Shown here piece by piece: positions 1 through 7,117 of a stretch of DNA of 7,117 nucleotides. This stretch comes from Candidatus Lindowiibacteriota bacterium (GTDB lineage Bacteria > Lindowbacteria > 2-12-FULL-62-27). Made by a program: the position numbers and the translations under genes. Positions within the stretch are counted from its first letter, which is position 1; the number at the start of each line of letters is the position of its first letter. The stretch spans positions 1 to 7,117 of the forward strand of contig JAHFCY010000175.1 of NCBI GenBank assembly GCA_023249255.1. Direction: 5' to 3'. A model generated the notes under the pieces. It ran no database searches, had not been told where the DNA came from, and saw nothing but the letters and a program-made list of their open reading frames with translations.

Positions 1-381
1 CACACCTGGTTTTCTCTCCCGGAACGGCAGGACATGATCCGCCGGTCTTTGAAAGGCGTGAAAAATGTCCGCGTGGACGCGTACGAAGGACTCCTCGTCG
101 ATTACGCGCGGCGGCTCAAGGTTTCCATCGTCGTCCGCGGTCTTCGGGCGGTTTCCGATTTCGACGCTGAATTCAAAATGTCGCTGGCAAACAAGGACCT
201 CGCGCCGGGCGTCGAAACAATTTTCATGCTCACCGACAAACGATACTCCTTTCTCTCGTCCAGCCTGGTCAAGGAAATCGCGCTCTATGGCGGCAGCCTG
301 GCAAGTTTTGTGCCTCCGGCGGTCGATCGCGCGATTCGGGACAAAGTTCGGGAACAGAAACATCGCCGGCTGGATGGCTGA
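1..381 (+). CDS. coaD: Phosphopantetheine adenylyltransferase CoaD, 5' end outside the window
   Basis: CoaD transfers AMP from ATP to 4'-phosphopantetheine, giving dephospho-CoA and pyrophosphate, the fourth step of coenzyme A synthesis in the cytoplasm. The frame is open from base 1, and 126 residues are visible before TGA at 379-381. Compared with the usual length of about 160 residues, roughly 40 N-terminal residues, including the TxGHxxxH nucleotide-binding motif, lie upstream of the window. The visible part matches the family: FSLPERQDMI (E. coli FTLEERV), then EGLLVDYARR, VVRGLRAVSDFDAEF with the substrate-binding arginines, and YSFLSSSLVKEIA, which corresponds to the ISSSLVKE signature. 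The Met at 34 is internal, because family-typical sequence lies upstream of it. The pta start follows only 3 nt after the stop, which implies cotranscription. The assignment is secure; only the missing 5' end is unknown. Confidence 0.95.
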   Translation, partial: HTWFSLPERQDMIRRSLKGVKNVRVDAYEGLLVDYARRLKVSIVVRGLRAVSDFDAEFKMSLANKDLAPGVETIFMLTDKRYSFLSSSLVKEIALYGGSLASFVPPAVDRAIRDKVREQKHRRLDG

Positions 382-384
382 CCC

Positions 385-1383
385 ATGTTTTTGGACACGA
401 TTCGATTCCGCGCCGCTTCGATTCGGAAAACCATCGTCCTGCCCGAGGGTACCGATCCGCGCGTCTTGAAGGCGGCGGCCATGGCGCGGGAGCGCAAGAC
501 CGTGGGCGGGATCATCCTCATCGGCAACATGGACGCGGTGCGCGTTGCGGCCCGGGAGGCGGGTGTCGATCTGACTGACATGACGGTTGTCGACCCGCAA
601 ACGGACGCGCGGCTCGGGAGTCTCTCCTCCATATTATATACGCGGCGGCGGGCCAAGGGGATGACGGAGGAAGAAGCGCGGCGGCTTGCGGCCGAGCCGT
701 TTTTTTTCGGCGCCCTGCTTCTGGCCGGCGGCGTGGCGGACGCGATGGTGGGCGGATGCTCGGTGCCGACCGCGCACGTCATCCGGGCGGGCCTCTGGTG
801 CCTCGGCTGTTCGGCCGGTGTTCAGACGGTTTCGTCGTTTTTCGTCATGATTCATCCTGATCGATCCTTCGGTCACGGCGGCGTTCTGATTTTCGCCGAC
901 TGCGCCGTCGTCATCGATCCAACGCCGGACCAGCTCTGCGACATCGCCGTATCGACCGTCCGGTCGACTCGTGCGCTCCTGCCGGACGTTCCGCCCCGCG
1001 TCGGGTTTTTGTCGTTTTCGACCAAAGGCTCGGCCGAACACGATCTGGTGGACAAAGTCCGCAAGGCTCTGGAAAAATTTCACACGACAATGCCGGACGT
1101 CCCGGCAGACGGAGAAATGCAGGCCGACGCCGCGCTGATTCCGAATGTCGGCCGGACGAAAGCCCCCCAAAGTGCGGTGGCGGGACACGCGACAATTTTG
1201 ATTTTTCCGAATTTGGACAGCGGGAACATCGGCTACAAACTCACCCAGCGCCTTGGCCAGACGGCGGCCTACGGTCCGATTTTGCAGGGGTTGGCCAAAC
1301 CGGTCAATGATCTCTCTCGCGGCGCGTCTGCGGAGGACATTGAGGCCGTCATCGCGCTGACCGCTTGCCAAACTCAGGGGTAG
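385..1383 (+). CDS. pta: Phosphate acetyltransferase (short, class I type)
   Basis: Pta reversibly converts acetyl-CoA and phosphate into acetyl phosphate and CoA in the cytoplasm. With acetate kinase it links CoA metabolism to acetate and ATP. The 332-residue product is the size of a single-domain class I enzyme (PTA_PTB family) and lacks the N-terminal DRTGG/P-loop part of E. coli-type Pta. Recognisable blocks are VLPEGTDPRVLKAA near residue 19, PFFFGALLLAGGVADAMVGG, GVQTVSSFFVM, GVLIFADCAV, SFSTKGSA at 210-217, LIFPNLDSGNIGYKL and GPILQGLAKPVNDLSRG. Ser311, Arg312 and Asp318 align with Ser309, Arg310 and Asp316 of the Methanosarcina thermophila enzyme, so the active site looks intact. GGATGG at 372-377, inside the end of coaD, is a plausible ribosome binding site for the ATG. 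A phosphate butyryltransferase is the main alternative, but the C-terminal motifs favour Pta. No ackA is adjacent in the window. Confidence 0.95.
   Translation: MFLDTIRFRAASIRKTIVLPEGTDPRVLKAAAMARERKTVGGIILIGNMDAVRVAAREAGVDLTDMTVVDPQTDARLGSLSSILYTRRRAKGMTEEEARRLAAEPFFFGALLLAGGVADAMVGGCSVPTAHVIRAGLWCLGCSAGVQTVSSFFVMIHPDRSFGHGGVLIFADCAVVIDPTPDQLCDIAVSTVRSTRALLPDVPPRVGFLSFSTKGSAEHDLVDKVRKALEKFHTTMPDVPADGEMQADAALIPNVGRTKAPQSAVAGHATILIFPNLDSGNIGYKLTQRLGQTAAYGPILQGLAKPVNDLSRGASAEDIEAVIALTACQTQG
1376..1380 (+). promoter_or_regulatory. Shine-Dalgarno-like AGGGG for the GTG-started membrane protein gene
   Basis: AGGGG lies in the last codons of pta and ends 4 nt before GTG at 1385-1387. It supports the GTG start. 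The next in-frame ATG (codon 16) would remove the first CxxC pair. The spacing is slightly short, so this is modest evidence. Confidence 0.5.
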
Positions 1384-1384
1384 C

Positions 1385-1858
1385 GTGATTAAACGGTGCG
1401 AGTGGTGCGGGGGGGCGGACCAGGGGATGCAGGTTTATCCCGTCACAACCCAGCGGTTTTGGCTGATCGATCCATTTCATAAACGTGACGCGCAATTTTT
1501 TGCGTGTTCGGAGGCATGCCGGGCGGAAGCGGACAGATATTACGCCGACTACCATGCCTCGGTCAAAAAGTTCGGATGGGGCATGACGATGTTGTTCTGC
1601 ACGGCTTATGGGATTTCAATTCCGTTCGGTTATGCGGTGATCCGGTGGACGCTTCCGGCCGCCATCGGTCTTGGCGGCTTCTGGTTGTTTCGCCATCCCT
1701 ACGCCAACAGTTTCCGGCGCGACGCGGAAGGCTCGCTCAAGATATCCCTGAAACGCTCCCGCCGGGACGCTCGATGGCTCGGAATTGTTTTCGCCTCCCT
1801 GTCCGTCGTTTTCATGCTTCTCAATTTCTGGGTCCCATCCCAATTCCCCTTCGAGTAA
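1385..1858 (+). CDS. Uncharacterised small membrane protein with N-terminal CxxC...CxxxC zinc-finger-like motif
   Basis: I do not recognise this 157-residue protein as a named family. Seen directly: Cys5 and Cys8 (CEWC), then Cys41 and Cys45 (CSEAC). This four-cysteine spacing resembles small treble-clef or TRASH/MYM-like zinc-binding modules. A charged linker (about 46-64) leads into hydrophobic segments at about 65-87, 89-103 and 131-150, so two or three membrane helices are likely. A basic stretch rich in Arg and Lys (about 111-130) separates the second and third segments and would be expected on the cytoplasmic side. There is no signal peptide. The GTG start lies 1 nt after the pta stop, and carA begins 13 nt after this gene's stop. 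It is therefore probably translated with the metabolic genes around it. Metal binding and membrane location are inferences. No enzymatic motif is visible, and a role in acetate, CoA or carbamoyl phosphate metabolism is suggested only by position. Confidence 0.8.
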   Translation: MIKRCEWCGGADQGMQVYPVTTQRFWLIDPFHKRDAQFFACSEACRAEADRYYADYHASVKKFGWGMTMLFCTAYGISIPFGYAVIRWTLPAAIGLGGFWLFRHPYANSFRRDAEGSLKISLKRSRRDARWLGIVFASLSVVFMLLNFWVPSQFPFE

Positions 1859-1871
1859 CTCCACCATCTCG

Positions 1872-2999
1872 ATGAATTCCGTCACATCTCGAACCGGCAA
1901 GAAGCGCGCGCAAAGCGCGATGTTGGTTCTTCAGAACGGCCGGTCATTCGCCGGCACGGCTTTTGGCGCGGCGTGTGTGGCCGGAGGCGAGTTGGTGTTC
2001 ACAACATCGCTGACGGGTTACACCGAAGCGCTGACCGACCCGTCTTTTTTTGGACAGATTCTGGTCTTCACCAATCCGCTCATCGGCAACTACGGATTTG
2101 AAAAACACCGCATGGAATCCGGCCGCATTCACGTGAGCGGCGTTGTGATTTCGGAGCAGGCCCGGCTTTTTTCGAATCCGCTCGCACGCCGCTCGCTGGA
2201 CGAGGCACTCAGGCAGGCCGGCGTGCCCGGGATCGAAGGCGTCGACACGCGCGAGATCACGGTCGTTCTGCGAACCGAAGGCTGCCAGAACGGATTGCTT
2301 GCACCGGCGCCGCTGTCGCAGGCCGAAATGAAAAAACGGATGGCCGCTCTGCCTGACATGAAAGGTCTCGATCTTTCCGGGCACGTGACGATCCCCAAAT
2401 CCGAATGGATTCTGCCGAAGAAGCGGTCGGGGATCCGGATCGCTCTGCTCGATTTTGGCGTGAAACAAAATATTCTCAATGAGCTTTTGGCGCGGGGCTC
2501 GGCCATCTGGCGCCTGCCGGCATCCACGCCGGCCCGGGCGATATTGAACGCCGGCGTCGATGGATTGCTGTTGTCCAACGGTCCCGGAGATCCCGGTGCG
2601 ATGGTCGACACATACCAGCGCATCCGGATGATCCTCGGCCGCATTCCGATTTTCGGAATTTGCCTCGGCCACCAGCTCCTTGGTCTTGCCGCCGGCCTCA
2701 AAACTTACAAACTCAAATTCGGCCATCGCGGCACAAACCACCCGGTACAGGATATGCGCAATCGCACAATCGCAATCACAACGCAGAACCACGGCTTTTC
2801 GGTCCGGCCGCCGGCTCGACCCAATCGCGATCTTTGCATTACTCACAGAAGCCTCTACGACGGCACGGTCGAGGGACTGGAGTTGCCGGGGCATCAGGCA
2901 TTCGCCGTCCAGTTCCATCCTGAATCGACGCCCGGACCGCACGACAGCATGGAACTCTTTGACCGGTTTCTGGCAGTCTGCCGGAAGGCACGGCGCTGA
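1872..2999 (+). CDS. carA: Carbamoyl-phosphate synthase small subunit (glutaminase)
   Basis: CarA hydrolyses glutamine and passes ammonia through a tunnel to CarB for carbamoyl phosphate synthesis, serving pyrimidine and arginine pathways. From the ATG at 1872 the protein has 375 residues, against 382 in E. coli. The N-terminal half carries the small-subunit domain ([36 protein letters not shown]). The C-terminal half is a class I glutamine amidotransferase: [21 protein letters not shown] with nucleophile Cys264, [13 protein letters not shown], and [13 protein letters not shown] with His349 and Glu351. These match Cys269, His353 and Glu355 of E. coli, so the glutaminase looks active. The start is uncertain: ATG at 1920 gives MLVLQNG, similar in length to B. 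subtilis CarA, and neither site has a good Shine-Dalgarno. I chose 1872 because the residues before MLVLQNG resemble the KSALLVLEDG context of longer homologues. The open frame continues upstream to 1785, but that part overlaps the preceding gene and is not CarA-like. Confidence 0.95.
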   Translation: MNSVTSRTGKKRAQSAMLVLQNGRSFAGTAFGAACVAGGELVFTTSLTGYTEALTDPSFFGQILVFTNPLIGNYGFEKHRMESGRIHVSGVVISEQARLFSNPLARRSLDEALRQAGVPGIEGVDTREITVVLRTEGCQNGLLAPAPLSQAEMKKRMAALPDMKGLDLSGHVTIPKSEWILPKKRSGIRIALLDFGVKQNILNELLARGSAIWRLPASTPARAILNAGVDGLLLSNGPGDPGAMVDTYQRIRMILGRIPIFGICLGHQLLGLAAGLKTYKLKFGHRGTNHPVQDMRNRTIAITTQNHGFSVRPPARPNRDLCITHRSLYDGTVEGLELPGHQAFAVQFHPESTPGPHDSMELFDRFLAVCRKARR

Positions 3000-5900
3000 T
3001 GCCCCTTCGAAAAGACATCCACACGGTTCTCGTGATCGGATCAGGGCCGATCGTCATCGGCCAGGCTTGCGAGTTCGACTATTCGGGAACGCAGGCCTGT
3101 CAGGCTCTTCGGGAGGCGAATATCAAAGTCGTGCTGGTGAATTCGAATCCGGCGACGATCATGACGGATACCCAATTCGCCGACCGGACGTACATCGAAC
3201 CGCTGACGCCGAAGGTTCTGGAAGAAATCATCCTGCGCGAAAAAGTCGATGCCATTCTGCCGACCATGGGCGGCCAGACGGCGCTCAATCTCGTGACGGC
3301 GATGGACGAACGCGGCTTTTTCCGACGGCATCCGGTAAAACTGATCGGCGCGAACATCCGGGCGATCAAAAAAGCCGAGGACCGGGATCTCTTCAAACGG
3401 GCGATGGAAAACATCGGCATGGACATGCCCAGAAGCGGCATCGCGCGCAGCGTCGCCGATGCGCGAAAGATCGCGGCCCGGCTGGGATTCCCGCTGATCC
3501 TCCGCCCGTCATTCACGCTCGGCGGCACCGGCGCCGGAATCGCAAAAAATCCGAAAGAACTCGACGGCCTCACCGCCCGCGCGCTGGAGCTCAGTCCCGC
3601 CAAACAGGTCCTCATCGAGGAATCGCTGATCGGCTGGAAGGAATTCGAACTCGAGGTCATTCGCGATCCCGCTGATAACGTCATCGTCATCTGCTCGATC
3701 GAGAACCTCGATCCCATGGGCGTCCACACCGGCGACAGCGTGACCGTCGCGCCTGCCCAGACGCTTTCAGACGAAATGTTTCAAGTCCTGCGCGACCAGT
3801 CCAAAAAAATCATCCGTGAAATAGGCGTCGACACCGGCGGCTCAAACATCCAGTTCGCGATCCATCCGAAGACAAACCGCGTCGTCGTGATCGAAATGAA
3901 TCCACGCGTCTCCCGGTCCAGCGCCCTGGCGTCCAAAGCCACAGGCTATCCGATCGCCAAAGTCGCCGCGCGGCTGGCGCTCGGCCTCACGCTGGATGAG
4001 ATCGTGAATGATGTGACCGGCTGCACGCCGGCTTCCTTTGAGCCGTCCCTCGACTACGTCGTCACGAAAATGCCCCGCTTCGCGTTCGAAAAATTCGTCC
4101 ACGCGGACGAAACCCTCAACACGCAGATGAAGTCGGTTGGCGAAGTCATGTCAATCGGCCGCAATTTCAAGGAATCGCTTCAGAAGGCGGTCCGGGGACT
4201 CGAGATCGGCCGATGGGGACTCGGCGCGGACGGTCGCGGGATGGAGCCGGACGTTCTCGAAGCCATCCGCGCGGGTCGCGCGTCCAAAAAATTCGGACGA
4301 TTGAAACGCCTGCTCGATTACAAAATCGTCACCCCCAACTGCGACCGGCTGTTTTCTGTGAAATACGCAATCATGATGGGCGAATCTCCCGCTCGGATCA
4401 GCCGTCGATCCGGCATCGATCCGTGGTTTATCGACCAGATTGCGCAATTGGTCGACTTCGAACGCCGCGTGCGCGGCCGGACGATCGGCGACGGCGAAAC
4501 CAGAGCCGCAAAACTTTGGGGCTATTCCGACGCGCAGATTGCGTGGTTGACCGACCGGAACGCCGCCGCCGTCCGGCGCGAACGAATTCGCCGCAACATC
4601 GTGCCGGTCTATTCTCTCGTCGACACATGCGCCGCGGAATTTTCGTCCGTCACGCCGTACTATTACTCGACCTATGCCGGCAATCCGAATGCGTATAGGC
4701 CGGCCTGGACCGGGCGGCGCGTGAAACCGCCCGTCATGATTTTAGGCGGCGGGCCCAACCGTATCGGCCAAGGCATCGAATTCGATTACTGCTGCGTCCA
4801 TGCCGCCATGACGCTCCGGAAAATGGGCCGGCCGGTCGTCATGGTCAATTGCAATCCCGAGACAGTCAGCACCGATCCGAACGTCTCCGACCGGCTGTAT
4901 TTTGAGCCGCTCACGTCGGAGGACGTTTTGAATATCGTTGACCGTGAAAAACCCGAGGGGGTCATCGTGCAATTTGGCGGCCAGACGCCCCTCAATCTCT
5001 GCGCCGATCTGGCGCGGGCCGGCGTTCGAATCCTCGGCACGTCGCCGGCTGACATCGACCGGGCCGAGGACCGGAAAAAATTCGACGAGGTCTTGAATCA
5101 AACCGGACTGCTCCGTCCAGAAAACGGCATGGCAACCACGATCGATCAGGCTCGGGCAGTCGTGAACCGTCTCGGATTTCCCGTGCTCATTCGGCCGTCC
5201 TACGTGCTTGGCGGTCTCGGCATGGAAATCATTTTCGATCAGCAGGGTCTCGACCGCTATCTGGCGCACGCGTTCCCGTCGGCTTCGCCGATGATGCTCG
5301 CCGGCGCGGACCGGCCCGCCACGAGCCGCGTGTCGATTGACAGGCCGATTTTGATTGACCAGTATCTCCGGGGGGCGATTGAAATCGACGTGGACGCGGT
5401 CAGCGACGGCCGCGACACAGCCGTGATCGGAATTCTCGAGCACGTCGAAGAAGCCGGCGTGCATTCGGGTGACGCCGCCTGTTTCTATCCGCCCCTGCAT
5501 CTGACGCCGCAAGAGATATCGGATATCCGGGAAGCTTCCTGCACGCTGGCGAAAAATCTCCGCGTCCGCGGACTGATCAACATTCAGTTCGCTCTGCAGG
5601 ACGGCACGCTGTTCGTTCTCGAAGTCAACCCGCGCGCTTCCCGGACCGTGCCGTTTGTCTCCAAGGCCTGCGGGGTGCCGCTGGCGGCCATGGCGACCCG
5701 CATGGCACTGGGCGCGAATCTTCGCTCGTTCCTCGATCCTCGCGCCGATTATTTTCCGAAAGTTTATTGCGTCAAGGAATCTGTATTTCCGTTTTTAAAG
5801 TTCAGCAACACCGATATCGCGCTGGGACCGCAGATGCGGTCGACCGGCGAGGTCATGGGCATGAGCGCCGACGCCGGACTGGCCTTCGCCAAATCCCAGG

Positions 5901-6334
5901 AGGCGGCGGGGTTTCCCCTCGCTCTGCGCGGCCGGGTCCTCATCAGCGTTCAGGATCGCGACAAGCCGCATTTTGTTCACGTTGCGCACGAGCTGTCCGA
6001 GTTGGGATTTTCGATCATGGCAACGCCGGGCACGGCGCATTTTTTTACCGCACATGGAGTGCGGACTCACATCATGCCGCGAAACGGCGTTCGTGACAGC
6101 GTGTTGCGCATGATTCGCGAGGGCGCGCTTCAGATGTTCCTCAACACATTCCGGTCAACTGCCGGCCATTCCGATTTTCGTGAGATCCGCCGCGCCGCAA
6201 TGATCCACGGCGTGCCGGTGATCACCACCGTCGCGGCCGCCCGATGCGCGCTTTTGGCCATCCGGTCTCTGCGGACTAAACCCCGCGACTACCACTGCCT
6301 TCAGGATCTTAACGGAAAATTTAGCCGCGTTTGA
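2999..6334 (+). CDS. carB: Carbamoyl-phosphate synthase large subunit
   Basis: CarB makes carbamoyl phosphate from bicarbonate, CarA-derived ammonia and two ATP. The 1111-residue product is somewhat longer than E. coli CarB (1073). Domains in order: carboxyphosphate ATP-grasp half (about 1-403; [18 protein letters not shown], Arg169 in RPSFTLGG, Glu299 and Asn301 in [11 protein letters not shown]); oligomerisation domain (about 404-570; [17 protein letters not shown]); carbamoyl-phosphate ATP-grasp half (about 575-970; [20 protein letters not shown], Arg732 in RPSYVLGG equivalent to E. coli Arg715, Glu875 and Asn877 in LEVNPRASR); and a C-terminal MGS-like effector domain (about 975-1111; Lys989, Thr1009 and Thr1012 in ATPGT). 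Oddities: GGLGM (Leu740) replaces the usual GGRAM, about 17 extra residues lie within 756-782, LGPQM replaces LGPEM (Gln945), and the effector domain lacks the EGRPH motif. The start ATG overlaps the carA stop by one base (TGATG), indicating translational coupling. The catalytic residues I can place are present, so the enzyme is probably functional. Confidence 0.97.
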   Translation: MPLRKDIHTVLVIGSGPIVIGQACEFDYSGTQACQALREANIKVVLVNSNPATIMTDTQFADRTYIEPLTPKVLEEIILREKVDAILPTMGGQTALNLVTAMDERGFFRRHPVKLIGANIRAIKKAEDRDLFKRAMENIGMDMPRSGIARSVADARKIAARLGFPLILRPSFTLGGTGAGIAKNPKELDGLTARALELSPAKQVLIEESLIGWKEFELEVIRDPADNVIVICSIENLDPMGVHTGDSVTVAPAQTLSDEMFQVLRDQSKKIIREIGVDTGGSNIQFAIHPKTNRVVVIEMNPRVSRSSALASKATGYPIAKVAARLALGLTLDEIVNDVTGCTPASFEPSLDYVVTKMPRFAFEKFVHADETLNTQMKSVGEVMSIGRNFKESLQKAVRGLEIGRWGLGADGRGMEPDVLEAIRAGRASKKFGRLKRLLDYKIVTPNCDRLFSVKYAIMMGESPARISRRSGIDPWFIDQIAQLVDFERRVRGRTIGDGETRAAKLWGYSDAQIAWLTDRNAAAVRRERIRRNIVPVYSLVDTCAAEFSSVTPYYYSTYAGNPNAYRPAWTGRRVKPPVMILGGGPNRIGQGIEFDYCCVHAAMTLRKMGRPVVMVNCNPETVSTDPNVSDRLYFEPLTSEDVLNIVDREKPEGVIVQFGGQTPLNLCADLARAGVRILGTSPADIDRAEDRKKFDEVLNQTGLLRPENGMATTIDQARAVVNRLGFPVLIRPSYVLGGLGMEIIFDQQGLDRYLAHAFPSASPMMLAGADRPATSRVSIDRPILIDQYLRGAIEIDVDAVSDGRDTAVIGILEHVEEAGVHSGDAACFYPPLHLTPQEISDIREASCTLAKNLRVRGLINIQFALQDGTLFVLEVNPRASRTVPFVSKACGVPLAAMATRMALGANLRSFLDPRADYFPKVYCVKESVFPFLKFSNTDIALGPQMRSTGEVMGMSADAGLAFAKSQEAAGFPLALRGRVLISVQDRDKPHFVHVAHELSELGFSIMATPGTAHFFTAHGVRTHIMPRNGVRDSVLRMIREGALQMFLNTFRSTAGHSDFREIRRAAMIHGVPVITTVAAARCALLAIRSLRTKPRDYHCLQDLNGKFSRV

Positions 6335-7117
6335 GGTTGATCGCGTTCTGGGTCAGTTCGTCTGCGGCCCGGATGGCCTTCCCGCTGAACTGGAACGCGC
6401 GCTGGAAAGCAATCAGATCGGTGAGTTGGTCTTCAAGACTGGCGTTGGAATATTCAAGATTCTTTCCGAGTATCTGGATCGAACCCTGCGGCAGCTGGTC
6501 CGGCGGAAGAACCGTTGCCGTGCCCGACGCGATGGTCTCAAAAAACGCCGTGTCGCCGCCGCGGGAGAGCCCGCCGGGATTTCGAAACGACGCAATCGCA
6601 ACCTGTCCAAGATTTCGCTCCCGGTGGTTGCTGAAGGCGCCCCGCAGGACTCCCTGCGGGTTAAAGTCGAACTGGACCAGATTGCCTTCGAGATTACCGT
6701 CATAGGCCACCACGTCAAGCGCCGAAGGCCCCGAGTATTGCTTCACTTCCGTGATCGCCGGGGTAATCTTGAGTTCATCCAACGCCGACGTCGGCTTGAA
6801 TGTGATGTCCGGCATACTCGACGACGACTCATAGACGCCCACGGCGTCGAACCGCGCGTCTCCCGTGTAAAGATTCGTCCCCGTTGTCACCGCAGGATTG
6901 GTGAAGGTGTCGGACGCGAATTTGTAATCGACCAGAAGACTGGTCAGCGAGGATATTTTTTTGGAATACGATGGCGAGAAAGTGATCTGGTTGTCTGTGA
7001 CGCTGTATTGCCCGATGTCGCTTTCGATGCCCACGGTGCCCGCTGTGATCGCGTCGCCGGTGGTGAACGTCAGGCCCGGAACAATCTCATTTCCGTGCGC
7101 CAGCGAATAGGTGGTGT
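6321..7117 (-). CDS. flgE: Flagellar hook protein FlgE, C-terminal part; 5' end outside the window
   Basis: FlgE forms the hook, the extracellular universal joint between flagellar rod and filament, and is exported by the flagellar type III system. The minus-strand frame is open from the right edge to TAA at 6321-6323, giving 264 residues. The GTG at 7032-7034 is internal, since the frame continues upstream with similar sequence. Motifs typical of the FlgE/FlgF/FlgG family are, in order: [42 protein letters not shown], then [17 protein letters not shown] and [20 protein letters not shown], the C-terminal D0 coiled coil, ending in INLKRG. SNAS replaces the usual SNVD. The part preceding these motifs is Thr/Ser/Asp-rich and beta-like ([24 protein letters not shown]), consistent with hook surface domains. 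FlgE is preferred over the rod proteins FlgF and FlgG because of this long outer domain, but the N-terminus that would settle it is not visible. The gene converges on carB and overlaps it by 14 bp; no other flagellar gene is in the window. Confidence 0.85.
   Translation of the reverse strand, partial: TTYSLAHGNEIVPGLTFTTGDAITAGTVGIESDIGQYSVTDNQITFSPSYSKKISSLTSLLVDYKFASDTFTNPAVTTGTNLYTGDARFDAVGVYESSSSMPDITFKPTSALDELKITPAITEVKQYSGPSALDVVAYDGNLEGNLVQFDFNPQGVLRGAFSNHRERNLGQVAIASFRNPGGLSRGGDTAFFETIASGTATVLPPDQLPQGSIQILGKNLEYSNASLEDQLTDLIAFQRAFQFSGKAIRAADELTQNAINLKRG

Noticed and set aside
630-642. AT-rich patch (ATATTATATA) inside pta that looks like a -10 box
   Set aside because: No convincing -35 element lies upstream and no gene starts soon after it. 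It encodes ordinary SILYT residues in Pta, so it is probably chance.
700-707. Run of eight T in pta flanked by GCCG and CGGC, resembling a slippage site or a terminator
   Set aside because: The run encodes PFFFG at the family's normal DPxYFG position, and the frame continues intact to a full-length Pta. The T run sits in the loop of the repeat, not after a stem, so it is not an intrinsic terminator.
634-1371. A 245-codon antisense open frame over pta
   Set aside because: Its composition is that of a shadow frame, and pta is confirmed by its catalytic residues and conserved blocks.
1785-1871. Possible longer carA start at 1785
   Set aside because: The extra 29 residues overlap the end of the upstream gene in another frame and do not resemble any CarA N-terminus.
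1944-2942. A 332-codon antisense open frame over carA
   Set aside because: It is a shadow of the carA coding sequence in a GC-rich genome, rich in Arg and with no family motif.
2680-3675. A 331-codon plus-strand open frame spanning the carA-carB junction
   Set aside because: It lies out of frame over two strongly conserved genes. Its composition (Arg, Pro, Ser, His, Gly) is what GC-rich third positions give in a shifted frame, and it shows no recognisable domain.
4742-5512. A 256-codon antisense open frame over carB
   Set aside because: It lies opposite highly conserved CarB ATP-grasp sequence and has no recognisable motif or ribosome binding site.
6335-6400. Possible intrinsic terminator for carB inside the end of flgE
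   Set aside because: By eye I find no GC-rich stem followed by a T run in this stretch.

Overview
This is an ordinary-looking chromosomal segment from a GC-rich, flagellated bacterium. It carries six protein-coding genes and almost no intergenic DNA. I see no RNA gene, mobile element, CRISPR array or large repeat. The gene content (CoaD, class I Pta, two-subunit carbamoyl-phosphate synthetase, a flagellar hook protein) is broadly bacterial. The proteins are divergent enough from E. coli and B. subtilis relatives that I would not assign a phylum from the sequence alone. An uncultivated, flagellated lineage is plausible, but that is inference.

Layout: positions 1-6334 are a head-to-tail plus-strand array: coaD (5' end cut off), pta, an uncharacterised 157-residue zinc-finger-like membrane protein, carA and carB. 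The gaps are 3, 1 and 13 nt, followed by a 1-nt TGATG overlap between carA and carB, so the genes are very probably cotranscribed. On the minus strand, the 3' part of a flagellar hook protein gene (flgE type) runs from the right edge of the window to 6321. It meets carB tail to tail with a 14-bp overlap.

Function: CoaD makes dephospho-CoA, the penultimate intermediate of coenzyme A. Pta interconverts acetyl-CoA and acetyl phosphate, so the first two genes are linked through CoA. CarA and CarB make carbamoyl phosphate for pyrimidines and arginine. No acetate kinase, pyr or arg gene is visible beside them. The small membrane protein between the two enzyme pairs has no function I can name.

No obviously new system is visible. 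The points most worth a second look are the unknown membrane protein locked into the operon, several departures from consensus in CarB (an Arg-to-Leu change in the second ATP-grasp domain, a roughly 17-residue insertion nearby, and an altered C-terminal effector domain), and the extra beta-rich segment of the hook protein.
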